From NCBI GenBank assembly GCA_009781515.1, contig WQXY01000001.1, positions 1-64,000 of the forward strand: DNA of 64,000 nucleotides, given 5' to 3'. Positions 40,242 to 49,725 of this stretch are shown here, one piece after another. The position numbers were made by a program, and so were the translations under genes. The DNA comes from Oscillospiraceae bacterium. Its GTDB lineage: Bacteria; Bacillota; Clostridia; Oscillospirales; Oscillospiraceae. The notes under the pieces are model-generated. The model was given only the letters and a program-made list of their open reading frames with translations. It did not search any database and was not told the DNA's origin. Each line of letters opens with the position of its first letter. The stretch's first letter is position 1.

Positions 40242-40455
40242 ATATTTTTATAGGAAACATCTGAAGTAAAAACTACTATATTTATTTGAAAATACCCCTT
40301 GACAACACTTGCTTAATTGCATAAGCAACACCACGTCAGCTATTTTACATCTGTTTGTTATTATTCGCAAGCACAATGTAAGTGGCGGGTTGTGTAGCAC
40401 AATACATGCTGTGTATGTAAAGCGACTAAGTTCGCTCTGTACACGGCATTTTTCG

Positions 40456-40520
40456 TTTCTCGGACGAAACTCGTCGGAGCTATTTATATAGTGGCTCCGA
40501 CGGGGAAGTACTCCGAGAAA
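40456..40520. repeat. Nested inverted repeats (two-tier hairpin) upstream of lipoprotein gene
   Basis: Outer TTTCTCGGA (40456-40464)/TCCGAGAAA (40512-40520); inner GTCGGAGC (40473-40480)/GCTCCGAC (40494-40501). Confidence 0.8.
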
Positions 40521-40545
40521 TAAAAAACATGAAAGAAGAAAGAAA

Positions 40546-41103
40546 ATGAAGAAAATTATAGTGTGGGCAGTATTAGCATTGATGGTTACTTTTTTTGTAA
40601 CGGCATGTACGGGAGACAGCATTTCAGGAAGTTGGGAACGCAATAATACATCATTATCATTTAATGATAATGAATATGGTGAAACTATTGTATTTTCCGG
40701 AAAAACATTTACAAACACATTTTACGTTATAGAGGAAACTCTAACATATGAACCACCACCACCTACAATAAATCCGGAATTAGGCATTATCCCGCCATCA
40801 GGCCCTGTCCCGCCATCAGCACCACAAGATGCATCAGATATGAATATGTTTAGAGTGAGGTATAAGGATGGGGATTTTAACAAGAAACTTATAGACAGTA
40901 ATACCAGGGAATCATCAAGTGGACGCATTTATGAATGTGAATTATATCAAGTAACTGTAAAAGGAACATATTCATTGACTGAGGATAAAATTGAATTTGT
41001 ACTTTCAGATAAAACAGTCAGTGTTGGTGATATCACATGCACAGAAAACACAATGAAAATTGAAGGAATGAACTTTACCCGTAGCGGATTAAAACGTGGA
41101 TAG
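40546..41103 (+). CDS. Lipoprotein
   Basis: 'MKKIIVWAVLALMVTFFVTACTGDS' lipobox; 185 aa. Confidence 0.8.
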   Translation: MKKIIVWAVLALMVTFFVTACTGDSISGSWERNNTSLSFNDNEYGETIVFSGKTFTNTFYVIEETLTYEPPPPTINPELGIIPPSGPVPPSAPQDASDMNMFRVRYKDGDFNKKLIDSNTRESSSGRIYECELYQVTVKGTYSLTEDKIEFVLSDKTVSVGDITCTENTMKIEGMNFTRSGLKRG

Positions 41104-41198
41104 AGAGAATAAAGAATAACTTCAATTATAGCGGCAATATAGGTTCAATTTCAAACCCACCTCCAAGATAATAATAAATAATAGAAAAGAGCAGATTT

Positions 41199-42479
41199 AT
41201 GTATTGTAAAAGTTGCGGAAAACAAATAGCGTCCGATGATTTATTTTGCACATCATGCGGCAATCCTACTTCACATATAAAAAAAGGAAACATAAAAAGC
41301 AAAAAAAATTCCAAGCGAAAAAAGATGTTTTTTATATCAGGTATTGCCCTTGCGTTAGTAATAATTGTTGCAATTATCACGATACCATTATTAAGCACTC
41401 CCAACCATACTCCTATACCGCCTTTTGTACAAGCACAACCTACGGTCAGCCCTACGCCGATACAAACGCTACCCCCCGCGATTGACCCTACGCCGATACA
41501 AACGCTACCCCCGATTGACCCTACGCCAACACAAACGCTATTCATATCAGAGGGTGAATATACCGCAAGTTTTATAGCACAAATGGAGCCAATTAGCGGA
41601 TGGGAGTTGGGAGAGATAGCAACTGCATTATGTTCGCTTGGTCGAAGTGCTGTAATAAAAATAGACTTTGGTCAAACTGTTTCATTTGGTGATGGCAACT
41701 TTATCGCTATTAATACTAATCTGCCGAATAATTATGATGGTGCACCTTTTTCTGATCCTAATATTGCAGAAGTTATATCATTTAAGCTTGATGGTAAAAG
41801 AATAAATGTAGACAACATTTATATTAATGCTGAAGGTATGAATGCGTTTGATGGAAATGGTTATGGACTTAGATTAACACTTGCCAACAAGTGGAGTTCT
41901 ATAAGTAAGCAACCTGTAGATCCTTTAGAACTTGGAGAATTTGACACATTAGAGATAGAATTTATAATCCATAAGATTGCTCCTCCGCCACCAACATTAC
42001 CACCCCAAGATCCTGCAACACAAGGTTATGCGTATATTGGTGGAACTTTTGCATTTCTCAACAGAAATCACCCAAGCGACGCTGATGATGACGTAAAAAG
42101 GTGCGATTGGTGGGCATTTGAAGATCAAAAAGTTAATTTTGAATTTGGTGAACAGTTTACTGTTTCAATTGACATGGGAAGGGAGAAAATTAGGCATGAC
42201 CGTGCATACTGGAACGGTGAGGACTATATCATTGCTATTGATACAGACGTGGAATCAAATCCGGGTTTATTCAATGCTTATATTCACAGCATTACAAAAG
42301 ACGGAGTTAATGTACCCTTTAATCCCAACAATGTAACTGTTGGTAGAGAGCGCGGGAATCTCAGAATTTCAATCACCAACAGCTGGGCAGAATTTGCTGG
42401 TGACCCTGTACCCATTGCAGGTCCATTCTCAATAGGCGAGTTTTCAAAGCTTGAAATAACACTTACGATTTATAATTAA
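41199..42479 (+). CDS. Zinc-ribbon membrane protein with Pro/Thr-repeat stalk and extracellular domains
   Basis: 'MYCKSCGKQIASDDLFCTSCGNP', TM 'MFFISGIALALVIIVAIITIPLL', repeated 'DPTPIQTLPP'. Confidence 0.8.
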   Translation: MYCKSCGKQIASDDLFCTSCGNPTSHIKKGNIKSKKNSKRKKMFFISGIALALVIIVAIITIPLLSTPNHTPIPPFVQAQPTVSPTPIQTLPPAIDPTPIQTLPPIDPTPTQTLFISEGEYTASFIAQMEPISGWELGEIATALCSLGRSAVIKIDFGQTVSFGDGNFIAINTNLPNNYDGAPFSDPNIAEVISFKLDGKRINVDNIYINAEGMNAFDGNGYGLRLTLANKWSSISKQPVDPLELGEFDTLEIEFIIHKIAPPPPTLPPQDPATQGYAYIGGTFAFLNRNHPSDADDDVKRCDWWAFEDQKVNFEFGEQFTVSIDMGREKIRHDRAYWNGEDYIIAIDTDVESNPGLFNAYIHSITKDGVNVPFNPNNVTVGRERGNLRISITNSWAEFAGDPVPIAGPFSIGEFSKLEITLTIYN

Positions 42480-42567
42480 CCTCACCCTCACCGCAACATA
42501 ATAATTGAACAAATGTAAAGGGGACAATTATATTAGTATTAATGATCGTAGCATAGGAGGAAAGCCC

Positions 42568-43416
42568 GTGGCATTCTCATTTGACTGTTTTGTCATTACG
42601 CATACCGGCAATCATCGGAAAAGCAATGAGGATAATTTCTTAGTCGGTGAGATGCTTATGCCGGAGGAGCAAGCGGCTATGTCTGGAGCAACGAGCAGAC
42701 TTATCAGCAAAAGATTTACCGCAAGTGGTTCGGTAAATAATATATTTGCTGTCAGTGACGGTATGGGTGGACATGATTTCGGAGAAGTAGCGAGTTACGT
42801 GATTGTAAATGCTTTAAGCGAATTTGTCTCGCAATATAAAACAAAACCGTGCCGCAAGCGAAATGATAAATTTATGTATATTCAGGCATTTCAAGAAATG
42901 GTCAAACGAACTAACAAAGCGATTCTTGACTATGCAGCGGATAACAACGCGAGCGAAAATATGGGAGCCACACTAAGTGGATTGATTGCGTTTCCTGATG
43001 AGGTTGCCCCAATAAATATAGGGGACAGTTCTACATTCCATTTCGAGAATGACAAACTTACTAAACTGACAATAGACGATAACGAAAAATCCATTTTTGA
43101 AGGAGTTTATCCCTTTGCGTTAAAGAAAAATGGTCAACGCCTAACAAAGTATTTCGGATTGCCGGAATCATGTGGAATCTTAACCGCAACCATTTCAGCA
43201 CCGATTCCTTTAAGGGCAGGTCAAGTTTTCATCATAGCATCTGACGGGCTTACTGATTATCTGACCACCGATGATATTTCTGATATTCTAACGGAAAATT
43301 CAGACAGCATTGAGCAAGCTGTAAGCGCACTGATTGAATCCGCGCTCGATGGGGATAACGGTGGGCGCGACAACATAACAGTTGTCGCACTGAAAGCGAT
43401 AAAAACATCCGATTAA
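42568..43416 (+). CDS. PP2C-family Ser/Thr protein phosphatase
   Basis: 'THTGNHRKSNEDNFLV', 'NIFAVSDGMGGHDFGEVAS', 'IIASDGLTDYL', 'GGRDNITVVAL'; GTG start at 42568 after 'aggagg'. Confidence 0.9.
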   Translation: MAFSFDCFVITHTGNHRKSNEDNFLVGEMLMPEEQAAMSGATSRLISKRFTASGSVNNIFAVSDGMGGHDFGEVASYVIVNALSEFVSQYKTKPCRKRNDKFMYIQAFQEMVKRTNKAILDYAADNNASENMGATLSGLIAFPDEVAPINIGDSSTFHFENDKLTKLTIDDNEKSIFEGVYPFALKKNGQRLTKYFGLPESCGILTATISAPIPLRAGQVFIIASDGLTDYLTTDDISDILTENSDSIEQAVSALIESALDGDNGGRDNITVVALKAIKTSD

Positions 43417-43428
43417 AGGAGGAATATT

Positions 43429-46400
43429 ATGGCAGAGAGCATCTTACTGAGTGAAATCCAAGGATACACTATTGCCAAAAAACTCGGTAGCGGAGGGTAT
43501 GGTACAGTTTATCTTGGGGTCAAGGAAGACCTCGGCAAACAGTATCAAACAGCAATTAAGCATATCTCTATGCCTGATGCCGAAGCATATGAATCTGTAT
43601 TGCAAGATTATAACTTTGATAAGGCTGCAACACAGGCACATTTTGAGAAATTGGTGGCAGGCATCACTTCCGAAATCAATACGCTCCTAACCCTTAGCAA
43701 AAAGGATAGCAGGTACATAGTAACCTACTACGATCATGATATACAAAAATCTCTCGATCCATTGCGCTTTGAAATATTCATGCGAATGGAATATCTGACT
43801 CCACTCAACAGAGCTATCCGTCAAAAAGGAATGGCTTTGGGAGAGGTTATTAAACTCGGTCTTAACATGTGTGATGCGCTTGCGTTGTGCCATAACAATG
43901 ATGTGATGCACCGTGACATTAAAGAAGCTAATATATTCGTCAGCGAAACCGGAAATTACAAGCTGGGTGATTTTGGTGTTGCGAAAGTTGCGTTTGAAAG
44001 CACACAGGCTGGGTCTATTAAAGGAACCGCTTCATATATGGCACCGGAGATTTATCTTTGTGAGCCGTATGATAAGAGTGTTGACATTTATTCTCTTGGA
44101 ATTGTTCTCTATAAATTGTTAAATAATCAACGTCTGCCATTTATGCCGGATGCTCCTACCGTTTTTACTGCCGATGATAAGAACATGGCCGAATCTAAGC
44201 GGCTCAAAGGTGAAATTCCGCCGTTACCTTTCCATGCTAAAAACAAACTAGGTGAGATAATTGTCAAGGCTTGCTCGGTCAAAAGTCAGCGCTATTCTAC
44301 TGCTGAAGAATTGAAAAAAGAGTTGTCAGCGTTTATTGGAACACTATCGACCGAGGAATATGATACGGTCATAATTCAAGAAGCGGCTGATGGTGGTGTG
44401 TCTTCCGATTCCTATTCAGATAACTCCATTAAGTCGTTTACACAGACGCAGGGCGCAACGATGACAATGGGCATGCAGAGCGGTCAGTATGCGACACCTA
44501 ACGAAAAACAAAATCCGTATACAGATAAGCTGAAAGGCAAAGCGAAGAAAATTGTTATAGCAGCATCGATTTTAGTCGGAATTGTTATAGCTGGAGCAAT
44601 CTCATTAACCATACTTTTTAATAGTATCAACGATCCTGTAAACAGATTCGCATCTGCACTTCGAAAAGGTGACTTTTCTACAGTATATCAAATATACCTT
44701 GATGAACTTAGGTTTGGCGATGAAGACAAACTTGATAAAGCCAAGCAGCTTTTAATCGATCAAGCGGAGAGCATAGAAGCTTCATATGTAGATAATGAAA
44801 TTGGTTATGAAGAAGCATTGGCACAGATTCAAGAGATTGAAAATTTGAAGATAGTTGCAAATTCTGAGCTGTCACCATTCATTGAATCAATCAGCAAATT
44901 GCAAGTGTCGCGCACGGCCTACCAAAATGCTCAAGACCATATTGAAAAAGCAAATTATATACAGGCAATCAATGAGCTTAAAAAGGTAATACCGCGTGAC
45001 GAAAATTATGATAACGCTGTAAGGGAATTGAACAGAGTAACCAGCGAGTATAGAGAGGTTACTCTGGATGAAGCCTCCGCATTGTCAGAAAACAAAGAGT
45101 ATACGAGGGCGATAAAGATTTTAGAAGAGGCTATGGAAGTCATCGGAGAAGACACCAACCTTGTTTTACTCCGCAACACTATAAAAAAGCAGGAAATTGA
45201 CGAGAAAATAGATGAAGCGTTGGCATTGGCAAACGGCAATGAATTTAATAGAGCGATAAATATTTTAGATCAACTGCGAACACAGAACCCAAGCGACGCA
45301 GATATTAGCAAAGCTCTCTCCGATATTGAGCCGAGTCATGTTGACAACATTGTATCAGAGGTAACTAATTTAAGCGCGAATGACAATTATGATAGAGCGC
45401 TTAGCACCCTAAACGATGGACTGAGGCGCTATCCTAATAACAAAATACTTGCAGACGCTATCACAGAAACACAGGCAAAAGAGAAAGAGTATATTATTCA
45501 TCAAGCAAACACGCTTGCCGCTGAATACAGATATGACGATGCCATTTCGTTTTTGAGGTCTTCTAAATATTCCAACGATAGCGACATAAGAGCGTTGATA
45601 ACAGATTATAACAATAGGCGCCCTGCCATATTGGGTGTGGACATTTTACCGTATCAGTCAGAAAACATTGTGTTGTTTACTGAAACGGCACCCGGCAATA
45701 TGATGGGAGCGCAGTACATACATGGCTTTAGAACAGATGGGAGTGCCACGAGCAGAGCATATTTCAATCTTGATGGCAATTACACAAATCTGTCAGGTTT
45801 GTATGGTCCAATGAGTGGTTCTGCGTCGGGAAACGTGACTCTTACCGTGTGGGGTGACGGGAAGATGCTAGGAAGATACGAAATGGCGACAGGCGACCTT
45901 GTAAAAATATTTAACATCAACGTAACTGACGTAGGGCAGTTGTTTTTTGAGTTTACTGGTATGGCGAGAGACAGACGTTACAGTATAGCAAACGTACTGG
46001 TTTCCACAGACAGCGATATGTCGGCTTCATTTAACGAACCGGTTGGATTGTATAATAGCAATCCGACATTAGGTCACGACATAATGGCTTATCGAGCAGA
46101 AAATGCGAGGCAATTATCCAGAGCAGAACCTGCAAGCGTGATGGGCAATTCATACGATAACGGATTAGTATCTGATGGATTCAGAGAATCATGGAGCGCA
46201 GCTTTCTACAATATTGACGGCAAATACAAGAGTTTAACTGGAATATACGGTCCCTTAGACGGAACAAATAATGCTGCGATTGGAGCAATTAACATATACG
46301 GAGATGGAAAATTGATAAATACATATACTGTGAGAGCCGGAGATGTGGCACAATCATTTTCTGTCAATGTAACAGGTGTGACACAAATATTTATTGAAGT

Positions 46401-46482
46401 AAATGCTCAAGGCTATACAGTGGATTGGTGGACTACACGTTACGGTCGTTTTGTTGTTGCAAATATGAAATTATCTCAATAG
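43429..46482 (+). CDS. Transmembrane Ser/Thr protein kinase with TPR-like region and two extracellular NPCBM-like beta domains
   Basis: 'IAKKLGSGGYGTVYLG', 'MHRDIKEANIF', 'KLGDFGVAKV', 'GTASYMAPE'; TM 'IVIAASILVGIVIAGAISLTILF'; two homologous C-terminal modules ('GVDILPYQSENIVLF..', 'GHDIMAYRAENARQL..'). Confidence 0.9.
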   Translation: MAESILLSEIQGYTIAKKLGSGGYGTVYLGVKEDLGKQYQTAIKHISMPDAEAYESVLQDYNFDKAATQAHFEKLVAGITSEINTLLTLSKKDSRYIVTYYDHDIQKSLDPLRFEIFMRMEYLTPLNRAIRQKGMALGEVIKLGLNMCDALALCHNNDVMHRDIKEANIFVSETGNYKLGDFGVAKVAFESTQAGSIKGTASYMAPEIYLCEPYDKSVDIYSLGIVLYKLLNNQRLPFMPDAPTVFTADDKNMAESKRLKGEIPPLPFHAKNKLGEIIVKACSVKSQRYSTAEELKKELSAFIGTLSTEEYDTVIIQEAADGGVSSDSYSDNSIKSFTQTQGATMTMGMQSGQYATPNEKQNPYTDKLKGKAKKIVIAASILVGIVIAGAISLTILFNSINDPVNRFASALRKGDFSTVYQIYLDELRFGDEDKLDKAKQLLIDQAESIEASYVDNEIGYEEALAQIQEIENLKIVANSELSPFIESISKLQVSRTAYQNAQDHIEKANYIQAINELKKVIPRDENYDNAVRELNRVTSEYREVTLDEASALSENKEYTRAIKILEEAMEVIGEDTNLVLLRNTIKKQEIDEKIDEALALANGNEFNRAINILDQLRTQNPSDADISKALSDIEPSHVDNIVSEVTNLSANDNYDRALSTLNDGLRRYPNNKILADAITETQAKEKEYIIHQANTLAAEYRYDDAISFLRSSKYSNDSDIRALITDYNNRRPAILGVDILPYQSENIVLFTETAPGNMMGAQYIHGFRTDGSATSRAYFNLDGNYTNLSGLYGPMSGSASGNVTLTVWGDGKMLGRYEMATGDLVKIFNINVTDVGQLFFEFTGMARDRRYSIANVLVSTDSDMSASFNEPVGLYNSNPTLGHDIMAYRAENARQLSRAEPASVMGNSYDNGLVSDGFRESWSAAFYNIDGKYKSLTGIYGPLDGTNNAAIGAINIYGDGKLINTYTVRAGDVAQSFSVNVTGVTQIFIEVNAQGYTVDWWTTRYGRFVVANMKLSQ

Positions 46483-46524
46483 AACGGATGGAAAATAGTT
46501 GCGCATAGTACATTTGTAACTCAG

Positions 46525-46623
46525 ATGCATTTCTGCAAGAGTTGCAGTTCAGAACTGATTGGCGGGACGGCTTTCTGTACATCCTGCGGTCGAAAACAAA
46601 AATACGAGGAGAGAAAAAGATGA
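46525..46623 (+). CDS. 32-aa zinc-ribbon microprotein
   Basis: MHFCKSCSSELIGGTAFCTSCGRKQKYEERKR; stop overlaps the next ATG (ATGA). Confidence 0.5.
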   Translation: MHFCKSCSSELIGGTAFCTSCGRKQKYEERKR

Positions 46624-48464
46624 ACATTGCAAAATGTAATACCTGCGGCGCGGACATGCCGGAAATAATGAATTTCTGCACTTCCTGTGGCTCAAAAGCC
46701 GATCACACGACAGTACTTCCAGTGATACCTGTATATGTTGGAGAAAATGCATCTGCAACAAAATTTAGCTTCGACTTTAATAGCTTAAAAAAATTCATAA
46801 AACCAGTAATCGCAGCGGCAATAGCTATGGTGGCGATAATTGTTGCCGTGAACATTTTTATCCCTGCAAAGTATGAAAGCAGCAAAGGCACGGTGTACAT
46901 AGCATCAGGTGACGGGAGTGTCATCATAATTCCAAACGGTGGAAGTAAGGTTGAAATTGACGGAACCCTTATGAATAGCGCACGGAGTCTTGACGGAACA
47001 AAGGCTGCCGCGCTAATCAGTGAGGGTAGCGTGCAGACGGGTTTGCTTTATCTGATTACAGATAGACCGCAAATAATTATGGATGAGGTCTACGCCTTTT
47101 GGCTTTCTGCCAATGGAAATGCCGTCGCGTACATTACGGAACATAATCCTCACGACGGAACTGCCGAATTGTGGTTGCACTCCGATGGCAAAAACACAAG
47201 AATATCAAGCGATTACTATGCACATGGAAGCTGTGCGATTTCCCCAAACGGGAAGGTCGTTGCCTTTGTTACGGCTGATGGTGACAGGCATACCGGAATA
47301 GTTTGGGACGATAAAATAAATGAACTCGGACGTGGTACATCACCAGTCGCAATTTCTGACAATGCACGGTATATATATTACATCAGAGATGATTCTCTTT
47401 ATGTTCAAAACGGGCTTAAAGGAGATGACAGAGAAAAACTTGGCGATAATGTCAATTCCATAATTGTAAGCAAGGACTTATCGCAAGTGATATATAATTC
47501 AAACTCAAGGGCTTACATAAGTCGCAAAGGCGGTGCCAGAGAAGCGCTATCCGGTAGTATTGGCTCGTTTGTCCTTCCTATGGGAACAGGGTCTACCTAT
47601 ATGACCAATAATGTACGCATTTTAGGTGTTACGAATTTTTCCAATACTTTTTATCGGAATACTGACAGCGCAATTATCCGCATAAACAGTAAATATGAAA
47701 CCGACAGTGTTGTACGGAGTGTAAACAATGCTTATCTCGCTAACGACGGAAGGACACTGACTTACATGAGAAACGATAGAATCTACAAAGTTAATGGAAT
47801 GGCACCACAAGCAGAACCCATTCAAATCGTAAGCGGGGAAGTCACGAGTTTTATTGCGACTTCTAATGGTAGTGCGGTGTACTTTGTCAATGATGCTTCT
47901 GAACTTCTTTATCAAAAAGAGACTGGCAAACCCACCACAGTCACAAGTGACTTTTCGTCACGAAGTGCTTATTCCCTGTTCAAAGGAAGCACATTATTCT
48001 ATGTCAGCGACAAGGAATTATTTGTGTCAACCGGAGCGAGGGGTAGAAGGGTTAGCGGGTTTGATGGGGATGTGCAATCTGTCAGCGCGGATTTGTTTTC
48101 AGTAGATGTTATCTCAAGTGAATACGGAGATACATCTTATTATCGTTCTACCGATGGAAATAAGTTTGACTTAATTAGTCAAGGTTCCACGTTACGTCAA
48201 AGTTTCTTTAATCAAGACTATACTCCGACATTTGCAACGCAGTTAAATGGCACATATAGAAGTCGGAATTATGATTTTGATTTAATATTTTTTGGCAATA
48301 CAATTATAATTTCGTATGACGGGTACAACACCCAGGATGGTACGTACGTAATAAATGGGGATAGGATAACAATAACTTGGGAGGGCAGCCATCCGTGGGA
48401 AGGGCACTACCAGAGTGATGGCGACACTATTTGGATTGACGGCGAACGCTTTGTGAAACAATAA
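46620..48464 (+). CDS. Zinc-ribbon membrane protein with extracellular beta-propeller-like domain
   Basis: 'CNTCGADMPEIMNFCTSCGSKAD', TM 'VIAAAIAMVAIIVAVNIFI', repeated WD/TolB-like strands ('NGNAVAYITEH', 'NGKVVAFVTAD'). Confidence 0.75.
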   Translation: MNIAKCNTCGADMPEIMNFCTSCGSKADHTTVLPVIPVYVGENASATKFSFDFNSLKKFIKPVIAAAIAMVAIIVAVNIFIPAKYESSKGTVYIASGDGSVIIIPNGGSKVEIDGTLMNSARSLDGTKAAALISEGSVQTGLLYLITDRPQIIMDEVYAFWLSANGNAVAYITEHNPHDGTAELWLHSDGKNTRISSDYYAHGSCAISPNGKVVAFVTADGDRHTGIVWDDKINELGRGTSPVAISDNARYIYYIRDDSLYVQNGLKGDDREKLGDNVNSIIVSKDLSQVIYNSNSRAYISRKGGAREALSGSIGSFVLPMGTGSTYMTNNVRILGVTNFSNTFYRNTDSAIIRINSKYETDSVVRSVNNAYLANDGRTLTYMRNDRIYKVNGMAPQAEPIQIVSGEVTSFIATSNGSAVYFVNDASELLYQKETGKPTTVTSDFSSRSAYSLFKGSTLFYVSDKELFVSTGARGRRVSGFDGDVQSVSADLFSVDVISSEYGDTSYYRSTDGNKFDLISQGSTLRQSFFNQDYTPTFATQLNGTYRSRNYDFDLIFFGNTIIISYDGYNTQDGTYVINGDRITITWEGSHPWEGHYQSDGDTIWIDGERFVKQ

Positions 48465-48478
48465 GGAGGGATTATCAC

Positions 48479-49648
48479 ATGATATGCAAGAACTGTGGAG
48501 AGACCATTCTTGAAGGAGCTGCTTTCTGTGCAAACTGCGGCAGTAAGATTGAGAAAACTCTTGTTGACGAGAATGTAGCTGAGCCTGTTGCTACAGCACC
48601 TATTGTAGCGACCATAGAAACTGTATCGAATACCGGGGACGAACCGCCTCCCGCCACTGTTATGGAATTATCTCCGAAGTCCGTTTCAAAGAGAATTGTA
48701 AGGGCAGTATTGTCTGTACTCTTAGCCTTACTGGCATTTGTATTTGTTTTTACCTTTATTGCGCTTCTTATTGTGCGCCCATCAAATATCCCTCAGATAA
48801 TAGCAACAGCGGATGTTTTAGTTATCTTAGAAGATACAGGATTAAGCGATGAAATTATTAGCGATATGAACAATTCAAACGTAACAGGCATCGAAATAGA
48901 TAGTTATAGATTGAGGGATTTTCTAAGGCGCGGAAATGTTTCTGGCGAAGTGGGCAAAATAGCGGAGCGATATGTAACGGCAGTAATGGATGGCGATTAT
49001 GAATACTACATATCTGCAAGGGAAATTGTCAGCTTTTTACGAGCTATATCGTCAGACATTCGTGACGAGTTTGATTACAGATTAACAAACGAAGATTATG
49101 AATCCATCACTAATACGTTAAATACAGATGTGAACTTAAAAGATTACCGCATTGGCAAATTATTAGATGACGCAGGCGTGGACTATGCGATGCCCTATCT
49201 GTTGCTATCAGCTTATCCGATAATTATTATCGGCATACTAAGCACTTTGCTTATATTTAATATTTTTATGCTTCACAAGAGGAAAGTCAGAGCGGCTTTT
49301 CTAATCGTCAGCATACCTATAGCTCTATCTGGTTTAATATGTACTGTTGTGGGATTGCTTATCGGTCCTTTCTCCGGGTTGTTTAGTGGTAGCGGGATTT
49401 ACAGTTTCATTAGGATAGCTTCAGGCGCTGCAAGCGCTATTCTGATTCTCGGTTTGATTGCCGTTATGCTTGGCGGGCTTTTACTTACGGTGTTCTTCTT
49501 AATTGGGAGGTTTAGGAAACAGCGACCATCAAAAACTGATGACGTAAAAATTGATAATTTATGGCGCATTACTGCGCTTATATCAAATGTTTCGATGATG
49601 GTTTTGTGCTTCTCTCTGTCGCTGATTTGCTATTTAAATCTGCCCTAA
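48479..49648 (+). CDS. Zinc-ribbon multi-pass membrane protein
   Basis: 'MICKNCGETILEGAAFCANCGSKIEK' plus several TM helices. Confidence 0.8.
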   Translation: MICKNCGETILEGAAFCANCGSKIEKTLVDENVAEPVATAPIVATIETVSNTGDEPPPATVMELSPKSVSKRIVRAVLSVLLALLAFVFVFTFIALLIVRPSNIPQIIATADVLVILEDTGLSDEIISDMNNSNVTGIEIDSYRLRDFLRRGNVSGEVGKIAERYVTAVMDGDYEYYISAREIVSFLRAISSDIRDEFDYRLTNEDYESITNTLNTDVNLKDYRIGKLLDDAGVDYAMPYLLLSAYPIIIIGILSTLLIFNIFMLHKRKVRAAFLIVSIPIALSGLICTVVGLLIGPFSGLFSGSGIYSFIRIASGAASAILILGLIAVMLGGLLLTVFFLIGRFRKQRPSKTDDVKIDNLWRITALISNVSMMVLCFSLSLICYLNLP

Positions 49649-49725
49649 TTGAAAACAGAAGCGATAACGCAGTATAGAGCGAATAACAAATTTGTGCTGA
49701 CGAATGCGGAACATAGCGAGGAAAA

